A DNA stretch of 64,000 nt from Polynucleobacter sp. MWH-P3-07-1. GTDB lineage: Bacteria; Pseudomonadota; Gammaproteobacteria; Burkholderiales; Burkholderiaceae. The stretch spans positions 496,001-560,000 of the forward strand of contig NZ_CP061296.1 in assembly GCF_018687555.1 (NCBI RefSeq). Reading direction: 5' to 3'. Below are positions 14,027-21,869 of the stretch, piece after piece (position 1 is the stretch's first letter; the number at the start of each line of letters is the position of its first letter). The translations under genes were made by a program, and so were the position numbers. The notes beneath the pieces are model-generated. The model was not told the DNA's origin. It did no database searches and worked only from the letters and a program-made list of their open reading frames with translations.

Positions 14027-14815
14027 ATGACCGACGTCAGCGCCGGCAACGCCATTACGCAATACATTCAGTTACGAGGTTCAACCACCTTGCTCGGCCC
14101 CATGCAAGCCGTTGGTTTGCAGTATATGGATGAATATCCCAGTGTCGGTTTACCTTTGTTGGGCGGTGGAACCAGCGCTGGCTATAAGTCTGTCTTGGAT
14201 GGCACAGCAGACATTGGCATGGCATCAGGCGCTATGCCTGAAGATATGGAAATTTGGGCTAATGCCCATAAGCACGCAGTTCGATCGATCAATATTGCTT
14301 ATGACGGCATTGCTGTGATTGTGAATGCATCGAATCCCATTACCAATCTGACTTTGGTTCAACTGAGAGATATTTTCACAGGCAGACTGAATAACTGGAA
14401 TGAACTCTGTAAGTTATCAGGCAAGATTAATGTGTACAGCCATCATCCGCAACGGGGCACCTATGAGCCCTGGAAAAGACTAGTAGTAGGCAAAGAACAC
14501 ATTACCCTGGGCGCGCAAATTGTCAACGACCATAAAGAGTTGTTTGCCAATTTACTGAAAGACCCCTTGGGTATTAGCTATGTCAGTACAACATTCTTAG
14601 GTAAAGCGAATCTGAAAGTGCTATCTGTTAATGACTTTCTGCCAAGTTATGAGAACCTCAGTACTAATCAGTATCCGATTCGTAATAATCTGATGTTGAT
14701 TGCTCCTGAGCAAACCTCGGATCACGTGAAGCAATTTATTGATTACTGCTTGAGTCCTACCAAGGGGCAGGCCTTAATTAAACAAAATGGCCTAGTGCCC
14801 ATCGTTACTGGATAG
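14027..14815 (+). CDS. PstS-like solute-binding protein lacking a signal peptide
   Basis: Looks like a phosphate-type (PstS, PBP-like) binding protein: LRGSTTLLGPMQAVGLQYMDEYPSV, GGGTSAGYKSVLDGTADIGMAS, YDGIAVIVNASNPITNLTLVQLRDIFTG and NWNEL are family-like segments. The ligand is unknown. At 262 residues it is shorter than PstS. Unlike other binding proteins it has no signal peptide or membrane anchor. Its ATG follows the TAG stop of the upstream gene with no gap and in the same frame, so the two may once have been, or may still be by readthrough, one membrane-anchored protein. No ABC permease or ATPase gene is nearby. Confidence 0.8.
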   Translation: MTDVSAGNAITQYIQLRGSTTLLGPMQAVGLQYMDEYPSVGLPLLGGGTSAGYKSVLDGTADIGMASGAMPEDMEIWANAHKHAVRSINIAYDGIAVIVNASNPITNLTLVQLRDIFTGRLNNWNELCKLSGKINVYSHHPQRGTYEPWKRLVVGKEHITLGAQIVNDHKELFANLLKDPLGISYVSTTFLGKANLKVLSVNDFLPSYENLSTNQYPIRNNLMLIAPEQTSDHVKQFIDYCLSPTKGQALIKQNGLVPIVTG

Positions 14816-14827
14816 GGCTTCAATTTC

Positions 14828-15658
14828 ATGGAACGTAGAGAACTTCTGAAGCGTGTTGGACTGGGATCCTTGATTGCGGTTGCTGGTGTGGGTGGCTTAT
14901 ATTCCTATCCTTTAATCTTCTCTAAGGCACACAAAAGTCTCATGATTGCTGGATCTTCAGCAGTCAGTCGATTTGTATCCTTCTTGGTCGAGTCTTTCTT
15001 GAAGCAAGATCCCAATGTAGACATTGCGCTAGAAGGTGGTGATTCTTTAACGGGCTTAGTCAGTCTTGTGAATGGCGGTATTGATATTGCCATGATGTCG
15101 AGAGGGCTCACGTTTGATGAGTACAACCCAGACTTGGTAGTGAATCTCTTGGGTTTCGAGGGGGTGGCATTGATTGTGAACCCCAATAATCCTGTGCAAG
15201 GATTAAGCATTGAACAAGTCAATGGCATCTTGCGTGGCCAAATTAAGAATTGGTCTGAGCTGGGCGGGATTGCTGGGGAAATTCAGGTATACGGCAGAAA
15301 CGAAAGCTCGACCACGCGAGGCTTAATTCAATACTTTGTGATGAAGGGCGCTAGCTTTTCTAGTAAGACCAAAAATGTAGAGAGCGCTAAACAAGTGGTT
15401 GATGCGGTTGCTGATGATCGAAACGGTTTTGCTTATGTCACTGCAAAATATTTAGATAATCGGATACGCGGTCTTGCTATCGGCGGGGTTGAGGTAAGTA
15501 ATAAGTCATTATTACTAGGTCTATACCCCTTACGTAGAGAAATCTTCCTGGTGACTAAAGCGCCCAGTACGGCAGTGACAAAACAATTCATTGCTTTCAG
15601 TCTTGGCGATACTGCACAAGATATTCTGGAAGATCGTGGCTTAACAAGAATTCATTAA
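14828..15658 (+). CDS. PstS-like solute-binding protein with Tat-like or anchor N-terminus
   Basis: Second phosphate-type binding-protein homologue of the operon, 276 residues. The N-terminus MERRELLKRVG, followed by a hydrophobic stretch to about residue 31, resembles a twin-arginine signal or an uncleaved anchor; no obvious cleavage site is seen. Family-like segments are IAGSSAVSRFVSFLVESFLK, GGDSLTGLVSLVNGGIDIAMMSR, GVALIVNPNNPVQGLSIEQV and IKNWSELGG. It is related in layout to the preceding gene, suggesting an old duplication. It follows after 12 bases and is followed after 5 bases by the TAXI-like gene. Substrate and partner are unknown. Confidence 0.8.
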   Translation: MERRELLKRVGLGSLIAVAGVGGLYSYPLIFSKAHKSLMIAGSSAVSRFVSFLVESFLKQDPNVDIALEGGDSLTGLVSLVNGGIDIAMMSRGLTFDEYNPDLVVNLLGFEGVALIVNPNNPVQGLSIEQVNGILRGQIKNWSELGGIAGEIQVYGRNESSTTRGLIQYFVMKGASFSSKTKNVESAKQVVDAVADDRNGFAYVTAKYLDNRIRGLAIGGVEVSNKSLLLGLYPLRREIFLVTKAPSTAVTKQFIAFSLGDTAQDILEDRGLTRIH

Positions 15659-15663
15659 AACCT

Positions 15664-16911
15664 ATGGCCAAAGAAACACTCGATAAAGAATTTGAAGACT
15701 ATGTTCATGATGGTCTCGAATGGCTTCGTAGTAAACACCATATTCGAAAAGGCTTGGCCTTAATCGCGATTGCGTGTTTGGTTGGAGTTGCTGGCAAGTT
15801 TGCTTATGAACTCTATCCCCGCCACCACAAGCTGACGGTCAGTGGCGGTGGCATGCTAACCAAAAGCCATTACCTCACCAAAATCATGGAGGAGGAATCA
15901 TCCCAGCAACGTTTATCTCTAAAAGTAGTGCCAACACCCGGTTCTTATGAGGCGTTACAAGCACTTGATAACGGCACTTTAGATTTAGCCTTTGTTCAAT
16001 CGGGTATCGATACATCGAATTACCCTAATGTTCGTTATGTGGCCTCCATTGAGCCTGAGCTGGTCCAGTTCTTGGTTAAACCCAACATCAAACAAATTGC
16101 TGACCTCAAGGGTAAGACTATCAACCTTGGCAAAAAGCATGAGGGTGTGAGTGTTATCTCTAATCAGATTTTGCATTTCTCAGGATTTGTCCCTGATGTG
16201 GATTTCACTGAGACTGACTTCAGTGATGAAGAGCTTCTGAGCATGAAATCGGATTTGCTGCCTGACGTGATTGTGCAGGTGGCTTACGCTCCCTCACCAG
16301 TGGTCGATTTCTTGGTACAAAAGCGCGACTATCGCTTATTAGAAATGCCATTCCCGCCATCTTTGGCTACGCGCTTGGGATGGGTAGCGGACAGCAAAAT
16401 TTTGGCTTACATGTATCGTATTGTTCCGCCTGTACCCGCAACGGATATCCAAGTGGTTGGGGTCAACTTAAATGTGCTGGCTGGAAAAAATGTCGATCCG
16501 AGAGCTATCGTGAAATTCTTAAAAGTTCTTTACAGCCCCTTTACGGCAGCGCGCTTTGGGATTCCGATTCCGGAGGATCGCTTTTTAACCTCATCCGGTT
16601 TTCCACTCTCGTCTGGAACTGAAGCCTTCATAGAAGAAAAGCAACCCTTGATTAACAATGCCTTGCTTGATCGCATTAAGGCCACGATTGGTTTAATCAT
16701 GAGCTTAGGATCTATTCTCTTGGTGGTATTTAAGTGGTTTAAGAGACCCGAGGACGAAGAAGAGGTAGAGGTCGCCAGGGAACCCAATCCAATTGAGCCT
16801 GCAACCCAACATGAAGTGGCGGCAACCCCGGTTGCGACTGGGGCGGCTACTTCCTCTGTGACCGATCGCCTTAACACAGCGATTAGTAGTGTGGAAACCA
16901 TCGATAAGTAA
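15664..16911 (+). CDS. TAXI/NMT1-like solute-binding protein anchored at both ends
   Basis: A 415-residue protein whose middle resembles the TAXI family of TRAP-type binding proteins: KLTVSGGGMLTKSHYLTKIM, VPTPGSYEALQALDNGTLDL, AFVQSGID and IADLKGKTINLG. Unusually it has an N-terminal cytoplasmic stretch of about 30 residues, a membrane helix (about 31-49), the binding domain, and a second helix (about 338-357). An acidic, Ala/Thr-rich cytoplasmic tail (RPEDEEEVEVAREPNP) follows. No TRAP membrane subunit is encoded nearby. The stop codon overlaps the TpsB start by one base, showing tight translational coupling. A sensor or scaffold role is possible but unproven. Confidence 0.75.
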   Translation: MAKETLDKEFEDYVHDGLEWLRSKHHIRKGLALIAIACLVGVAGKFAYELYPRHHKLTVSGGGMLTKSHYLTKIMEEESSQQRLSLKVVPTPGSYEALQALDNGTLDLAFVQSGIDTSNYPNVRYVASIEPELVQFLVKPNIKQIADLKGKTINLGKKHEGVSVISNQILHFSGFVPDVDFTETDFSDEELLSMKSDLLPDVIVQVAYAPSPVVDFLVQKRDYRLLEMPFPPSLATRLGWVADSKILAYMYRIVPPVPATDIQVVGVNLNVLAGKNVDPRAIVKFLKVLYSPFTAARFGIPIPEDRFLTSSGFPLSSGTEAFIEEKQPLINNALLDRIKATIGLIMSLGSILLVVFKWFKRPEDEEEVEVAREPNPIEPATQHEVAATPVATGAATSSVTDRLNTAISSVETIDK

Positions 16912-18698
16912 TGAGCCTGATGAAGCTGGGTTTAGATCGCTCGCTGAGTAGGCAGATTCAATGCTTGGGTCTTGCGATCCTGCTGATGGGTCTAGCGCCA
17001 CATGCATTCGCCCAAGTCGATGCAGGCGCCTTGCAGCAAGGACTTGAGAGGCAGCTGCCGTCTACCAGCCCCTTAGCATTGCCGCAGATTGAAACTACTA
17101 AGCCAGTGCAGCCAAGCGCCCCTACTGGGAATGAGGTTCGCTTTACACCGACCCGTTTTGTTTTAGAGGGAATTCATTCTCTACCAGAATCCGAAGTGCA
17201 GGCTGTGCTGCAACCCTGGCTCAATATTCCTGTTAGCTTTGAAGACTTAAGACGTGCATGCGATGCGATTCAAAATCTCTATCGCGATAAAGGTTTCACC
17301 GTTCAAGCAGTCGTTCCACCCCAAAAAGTGCAAGACGGCGTCGTGAAGATTTTGATCACCGAGGCCAAGTTAGGGAAGGTGACCATAGAAACTCCCAAAG
17401 GAGAAACCCGCTTTAGTAAAGAGCGTGCGGCAAGCTATATCACTTATGCCAATCCTATCAATGAGCCGCTCAATATGGAGTCGCTCCAAAGAGCGATCAT
17501 TATTCTGAATGAGACGCCTGGCGTTGCTGCAAACGTGCAGTTACAGAGAGGGGCAAATAAAGGGGATGTTGATGTCAACGTCCAGCTCACTCAGCCTGAA
17601 CTTTTACAAGGGCGAGTTGAAGTTAATAATTTTGGCAGCCGTACAACCGGAGCTAATCAGGCGGTTGTTTCACTAAATCTCAATGAACCACTGGGTATTG
17701 GCGACTTCGCTTCGCTCAACACGATTTCATCACAGGGCTCGCAATATCTGCAGGGATTAATCTCTCTGCCAGTAGATGAGAATGGCTTACGTTTTGGTAT
17801 ATCCGGGACTTACTTGCAATATATTGATGTAAGCAACTATACCGATAACGGAGGGAAGGGCACTGCATGGACAACCGGCTTAAGTGCCGCCTACCCCGTT
17901 CTCCGTAGCGCAGGTGCCAATCTCAACGCCAGCCTCAATTACGACATTAAAAGTTATAACAACATTAACTTCCTGACGGATACGGTCACTAGCGCTTACA
18001 ACATCAATAATCTCTCTGCTGGATTATCTGGCAATGTAGCTGACAATCTATTTGGGTCGCCAGCAGTTAGCGCCGGCACTGTGACATTGGTTTTGGGACA
18101 CTTACAAATGCTAGCAACTAGCCCGGTCAGTTATGGCGCCTATGATGTTCCGAACTCTTCTCCGACTGCTTACGCGCCGATTACGCCATCTAATTTTGCT
18201 AAAGCAACATTCTCCGCTTTACGTAATCAACAGCTCTTTGGTGATGACATCACATCGCTGTACACATCACTCTCAGGCCAACTGGCTTCCGTAAACCTCA
18301 ACTCTGCTGAGCAGATCTATCTCGGCGGGCCTTATGGCGTGCGTGCCTATCCTCTATCTCAATCGGGAGGTGCGCAAGGCGGGTTATTTTCATTAGAGCT
18401 TAGACAAAAGCTGGAAACAAAATTGATGGTGTATGGTTTTTTTGATGCTGGCGTTGTTCAGCAATACAAGGCCCTCTATCCGAGCTGGCAAGGTGAAACC
18501 AATGCCAACAATACTTACTCGCTCATGGGGGCGGGGTTTGGGGTGAAATGGGATTATGTTGGTTGGAATCTAGGTGCGATGGTGGCCTGGAAGGTAGGCA
18601 TCAATCCTTTGTATAGCTCTACTGGACAAGCAGTGAATACCGACGGAACGACAACGCAGCCGCGCGGCTGGGTCACTGCAGCCTACGCTTTCCAATAA
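16911..18698 (+). CDS. TpsB outer-membrane transporter (ShlB/FhaC/HecB family)
   Basis: Outer-membrane Omp85-type pore that exports the partner exoprotein encoded at the start of this operon. The signal peptide ends in APHAFA. A Pro-rich linker and two POTRA regions follow (RFTPTRFVLEGIHSLPESEV; DGVVKILITEAKLGKVTIET), then a 16-strand barrel region. The conserved L6-loop motif, normally VRGY or VRGF, reads VRAY near residue 477 (GGPYGVRAYPLSQ). The length of 595 residues is typical. Placing the transporter five genes after its exoprotein, with binding proteins between, is unusual: TpsA and TpsB genes are normally adjacent. Confidence 0.9.
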   Translation: MSLMKLGLDRSLSRQIQCLGLAILLMGLAPHAFAQVDAGALQQGLERQLPSTSPLALPQIETTKPVQPSAPTGNEVRFTPTRFVLEGIHSLPESEVQAVLQPWLNIPVSFEDLRRACDAIQNLYRDKGFTVQAVVPPQKVQDGVVKILITEAKLGKVTIETPKGETRFSKERAASYITYANPINEPLNMESLQRAIIILNETPGVAANVQLQRGANKGDVDVNVQLTQPELLQGRVEVNNFGSRTTGANQAVVSLNLNEPLGIGDFASLNTISSQGSQYLQGLISLPVDENGLRFGISGTYLQYIDVSNYTDNGGKGTAWTTGLSAAYPVLRSAGANLNASLNYDIKSYNNINFLTDTVTSAYNINNLSAGLSGNVADNLFGSPAVSAGTVTLVLGHLQMLATSPVSYGAYDVPNSSPTAYAPITPSNFAKATFSALRNQQLFGDDITSLYTSLSGQLASVNLNSAEQIYLGGPYGVRAYPLSQSGGAQGGLFSLELRQKLETKLMVYGFFDAGVVQQYKALYPSWQGETNANNTYSLMGAGFGVKWDYVGWNLGAMVAWKVGINPLYSSTGQAVNTDGTTTQPRGWVTAAYAFQ

Positions 18699-18776
18699 AG
18701 CCCCCATCAAAATCGTCTAAACTCAATGCCTAGGTTAGGTTCTGGATCTACCCAAAGTGATTTCTGAGGAATAGTT

Positions 18777-19136
18777 ATGAAGCGCATTATGTTGTTGTCC
18801 AAAATTCATCGTGCTGTTGTTACTGAGGCTGATCTTCATTACGAAGGTTCTTGTGGTATTGATGAATCTTTGCTGAAGGCAGCGGATATGCACGAGTTTG
18901 AAAAAATTGAACTCTACAACATCAATAATGGCGAGCGTTTCTCTACCTACATTATCAAAGCGGCTGCAGGATCTGGCATCATTTCATTGAATGGCGCTGC
19001 TGCACGAAGAGCGCATGTTGGCGATCATCTGATCATTTGTACTTATGGTGCCATTGACGACACTGAAGTTGCGCAACATGTGCCTAAGATTGTTCTGGTT
19101 GGCGATAAAAATGAGATCACCAAAATCAAGAGTTAA
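18777..19136 (+). CDS. panD: Aspartate 1-decarboxylase (pyruvoyl enzyme)
   Basis: Converts L-aspartate to beta-alanine for pantothenate and coenzyme A synthesis. The zymogen cleaves itself between Gly24 and Ser25 (HYEGSCGID) to create the pyruvoyl cofactor. Lys9 (MLLSKIHRA) and Tyr58-region residues in the family pattern are present, as is LNGAAARRAHVGD. The length of 119 residues is normal. A good GAGGA ribosome site precedes the ATG. It stands alone, without panB or panC beside it. Confidence 0.96.
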   Translation: MKRIMLLSKIHRAVVTEADLHYEGSCGIDESLLKAADMHEFEKIELYNINNGERFSTYIIKAAAGSGIISLNGAAARRAHVGDHLIICTYGAIDDTEVAQHVPKIVLVGDKNEITKIKS

Positions 19137-19147
19137 TTGCTTTTGAT

Positions 19148-19366
19148 TTAGTTCTCGAGCACTACAATTTCCCCTAGGGAAGTCTTTTCTCGAAACTGCG
19201 AGAAAGAGAAAAGCGCTTTGATGCTTGAAGTTTTAATAATCTCAATCATTCCCTCAGGAGTGAGCACCGCAGGGTATTCGCCTGGTGGAAAGATCGTATC
19301 TAAAGCCTCAGTAGTTGGCTTCCCTTGAATGCGTAGGATTAAGTTCTTAGTGATTTCAATGCGCAT
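19148..19366 (-). CDS. Small hypothetical protein
   Basis: A 72-residue frame filling the gap between panD and the PII gene on the opposite strand. I do not recognise the family. The translation is of mixed, protein-like composition (MRIEITKNLILRIQGKP, then FPPGEYPAVLTPEGMIEIIK) rather than biased, which supports a real gene. The ribosome site is weak. It ends 11 bases from the panD stop, convergently. Confidence 0.45.
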   Translation of the reverse strand: MRIEITKNLILRIQGKPTTEALDTIFPPGEYPAVLTPEGMIEIIKTSSIKALFSFSQFREKTSLGEIVVLEN

Positions 19367-19514
19367 GGCTCATGTTAAGTTCTAAGAATTAGAACAATCG
19401 ATAGCTCTGCACAATTTCAGTTCAGTCATGCACCAAGATGGGTTCTTTGCGGACCGATTATTTTGAAATTGATTCGATCCCAATTTGATGCACAAAATCA
19501 GGGCAATTATTTCA

Positions 19515-19543
19515 TTGACACAAAATCGTCACAATGATTGAAT
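19515..19543 (+). promoter_or_regulatory. glnB: Possible sigma-70 promoter of the PII gene
   Basis: TTGACA at 19515-19520 is followed after 17 bases by TTGAAT at 19538-19543, a consensus -35 with a 4-of-6 match at -10. It ends 32 bases before the chosen ATG. No clear sigma-54 site was seen. Confidence 0.4.
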
Positions 19544-19575
19544 GGGGTTTACTCCACCATTCATCTTCCTACGTC

Positions 19576-19914
19576 ATGAAACTCATTACTGCAATTATTA
19601 AACCTTTCAAGTTAGATGAGGTTCAAGAAGGGCTTGCCCATATTGGGGTTGATGGCATGACAACATATGATGTGCGTGGCTTTGGTCGTCAAAAGGGACA
19701 CACCGAACTCTATCGTGGCGCAGAGTATGTGATTGACTTTATTTTGAAACTCAAAATTGAAGTTGCTGTTGAGGATTCCAAATTAGAAGAGGCGCTCAAC
19801 ATCATTTCTCGTGCGGCCTACACCGGAAAAATTGGTGATGGAAAAATCTTTGTGACGCCCCTCAATGCAGTAGTCCGAATTCGTACAGGAGAGAGCGGAC
19901 AGACCGCCCTCTAA
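19576..19914 (+). CDS. glnB: Nitrogen regulatory protein PII
   Basis: Trimeric cytoplasmic signal protein that senses 2-oxoglutarate and ATP/ADP and controls nitrogen regulators (GlnE, NtrB) or the ammonium channel. The 112-residue sequence is typical: MKLITAIIKPFKLDEV, then the T-loop GFGRQKGHTELYRGAEYV with the uridylylation site Tyr51, and the C-terminal IGDGKIFVTPLNAVVRIRTGE. I chose the ATG at 19576 because the frame upstream (14 codons) is not family-like and would place the start inside the probable promoter. Whether it is GlnB or GlnK cannot be settled without context; no amtB is adjacent. Confidence 0.93.
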   Translation: MKLITAIIKPFKLDEVQEGLAHIGVDGMTTYDVRGFGRQKGHTELYRGAEYVIDFILKLKIEVAVEDSKLEEALNIISRAAYTGKIGDGKIFVTPLNAVVRIRTGESGQTAL

Positions 19915-19921
19915 TAAATTC

Positions 19922-20473
19922 TTAGTTACCTTGCTGAGATTTTTTATCTGCTGCATCCATAAAGCCAATAATGTAAGGTGAGGGCACGAAGAGCACACTT
20001 TCACCGCCACGCTGAGCGTGGATGTTGACCTGGAAGCCAGTCTTCGCATGCTGAATTAAGAAGTCTTCTGTGAGGCTGATAGCCATCATTTCTCGCATGA
20101 GGCAGCGACCATTGATGCATCCACCATCTTCTCTCGAGACTACGTTAAAAGTGACTTTATCTTGATTGACTAAGCTAGCGGAGTCGTATAAGCGCCAGTT
20201 GTTTGGATAGACTAGTAAGACCATGAGCTGATAATTCTTAGTGCCTTGAGCAGTTTTTTGAGCCTGCAGACCAAAAGTTTGATCAGTATTGTTGGCATCC
20301 ATCGTGTTAATTGTGGGGCCAACATAGCTTTGGGTATTGGAGTTGCCGTTGTTTACTAAGCTAGTGGCGAAATAAACGGCTTGCGCTTCATCCGCTTTAA
20401 TCTGAGGATCATTATTATGAGAGCAGGCACAAAGTCCTCCAATGAGTACCAAGCAGAGGGCAAATCGTTTCAT
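19922..20473 (-). CDS. Hypothetical lipoprotein
   Basis: A 183-residue predicted lipoprotein of unknown function. The N-terminus MKRFALCLVLIGGLCACSHNN has a lipobox with the modified Cys at about residue 17. The mature part contains an Asn/Gln-rich start, two Cys close together (GGCINGRCLMREMM) and the phrase VNIHAQRGGESVLFVPSPYI. The start at 20473 is chosen because it begins the signal peptide exactly; upstream codons are not signal-like. It is convergent with the PII gene, 7 bases apart, and divergent from the next small lipoprotein. Confidence 0.7.
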   Translation of the reverse strand: MKRFALCLVLIGGLCACSHNNDPQIKADEAQAVYFATSLVNNGNSNTQSYVGPTINTMDANNTDQTFGLQAQKTAQGTKNYQLMVLLVYPNNWRLYDSASLVNQDKVTFNVVSREDGGCINGRCLMREMMAISLTEDFLIQHAKTGFQVNIHAQRGGESVLFVPSPYIIGFMDAADKKSQQGN

Positions 20474-20574
20474 ATTTAAATTCCTTGTAATTGCCAGCAG
20501 TATGCGGCGGGGCTCTATCAAGCCAATGCTCTAGAGTATATTAGACGTCAGTGAATGCGCTAATAAAGAGCCCT

Positions 20575-20847
20575 ATGAATAACTACCGAATCATTCGTCT
20601 TGCCCTGTTGAGTAGCCTTTTATTTGCTTTGGGGGCCTGTGGCACCCCAGCAAGCGAATTTGGGGTCTATCGGCAATCAGACGGTACGATTGGGGTTCAT
20701 GCTCCTAAAGATGCCAAAGAATCCGAGGCACAGGCAGCCGCCTTAGAAGAATGTAAAAAGGATGGAAAACGTTTCGTCTCCATCCTTGAACAGCGTAAAA
20801 CCGTGAATAGTAATTTCCCAACAACCTATCTTTACAGCTGTCGATAG
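20575..20847 (+). CDS. Small hypothetical lipoprotein
   Basis: A 90-residue predicted lipoprotein. MNNYRIIRLALLSSLLFALGACGTP carries a clear lipobox (LGAC). The mature part is short and charged (HAPKDAKESEAQAAALEECK) with two further Cys that may form a disulfide. The ATG at 20575 has AAGAG at the right distance, so I prefer it over a GTG eight codons upstream. It is divergent from the preceding lipoprotein gene. Function unknown. Confidence 0.65.
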   Translation: MNNYRIIRLALLSSLLFALGACGTPASEFGVYRQSDGTIGVHAPKDAKESEAQAAALEECKKDGKRFVSILEQRKTVNSNFPTTYLYSCR

Positions 20848-20868
20848 GCCTCTGGTTGCGCTACGTGC

Positions 20869-21714
20869 TTAGCTAAGCAACCACTTCTTCACTGACTTAT
20901 CGACGCACATCGCATCAAGGGCAAGACCAAAGAAGGCTGAGCCATTGGTGACCATATTTTCGATAGCCTCAACCTTGCCAGACTTGATGCCACGTAAATA
21001 CGTAGCAGCACGGTATCTCAAGAAGTGCTCGTTTTCATCATTTTCATTCAGAGTGGAGCAGATTTCGATACTGCCGTAACGGGTCTCTGGATTAATGTTG
21101 AGCAGAGCAATGCCTACTGCATTAATGAGATTATCTGGTACTGGAATTGGTACATAGGAGTAGAGCGATACCAGCATCTCTTCTTCATCAACTTCAATAA
21201 TGTGGTCGATATCCAAAGCGTCTTGTTCGGTAAGCTCAGTCTCTCCTGAGTCACCACCACCAAAAGTCGATTCAAACTGCAACATCGCAGTATTGCTATC
21301 TTTAGAAATCTCAATCATGTCAGGGTAGCCCAATAGTCCTTTCCACCAATACATCAATGAGAAAGTGCAAGGCTTGACTTCAACTAAACCTTCATCGGTT
21401 GACTTTGCAAAATACAGACCGTAAAACTCATCATCTTGCTCTAGACCATATTGATCTACTTTAGGGGCTTTGACAGCAGCTTTCTTGGAAGCAGGTTTCT
21501 TTGCCACTTTCTTTTTGACCGCAGGCTTTTTAGCGGGAGCTTTGCTGACTTTTTTAGCCGCTACTTTTTTCTTGGCTGCTAGCTTTTTAACTGGCTGCTT
21601 CACTATCTTTTTAGCCACCAGCTTTTTCTTGGCAACAGCCTTTTTTGGAGCAGCGGATTTTTTAACCACTTTCTTAGCTACTGGTTTTTTCTTGAGCGCT
21701 TTCTTTGTAGCCAT
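20869..21714 (-). CDS. Histone-H1-like Lys/Ala-rich tail fused to an unknown C-terminal domain
   Basis: Residues 1-85 are a repetitive Lys/Ala/Pro/Val tail (KKPVAKKVVKKSAAPKKAV and similar units), like eukaryotic histone H1 tails and bacterial AlgP/H1-like proteins that bind DNA non-specifically. Residues 86-281 are an acidic, globular-looking domain with DQYGLEQDDEFYGLYF, ESTFGGGDSGETELTEQDAL and VDEEEMLVSLYSYVPIPVPD. I do not recognise it with confidence; a distant YbjN-like fold is possible. A basic DNA-binding tail joined to an acidic folded domain suggests a nucleoid-associated or regulatory protein, by inference only. It is divergent from the AsmA gene with a 155-base AT-rich gap. Confidence 0.8.
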   Translation of the reverse strand: MATKKALKKKPVAKKVVKKSAAPKKAVAKKKLVAKKIVKQPVKKLAAKKKVAAKKVSKAPAKKPAVKKKVAKKPASKKAAVKAPKVDQYGLEQDDEFYGLYFAKSTDEGLVEVKPCTFSLMYWWKGLLGYPDMIEISKDSNTAMLQFESTFGGGDSGETELTEQDALDIDHIIEVDEEEMLVSLYSYVPIPVPDNLINAVGIALLNINPETRYGSIEICSTLNENDENEHFLRYRAATYLRGIKSGKVEAIENMVTNGSAFFGLALDAMCVDKSVKKWLLS

Positions 21715-21869
21715 GATGAATTACCCTTATTTTGGTGGTGAATATGTTTCTTACAGCATTTGATATTACTGCAATTTACAGATCAATTGGATCTCAACTG
21801 CTGTGTCAATAGCAATAATATTTGAGCAAGAATATTTGACAGTTTTATGGCTTTGATACACTGGTTCTG

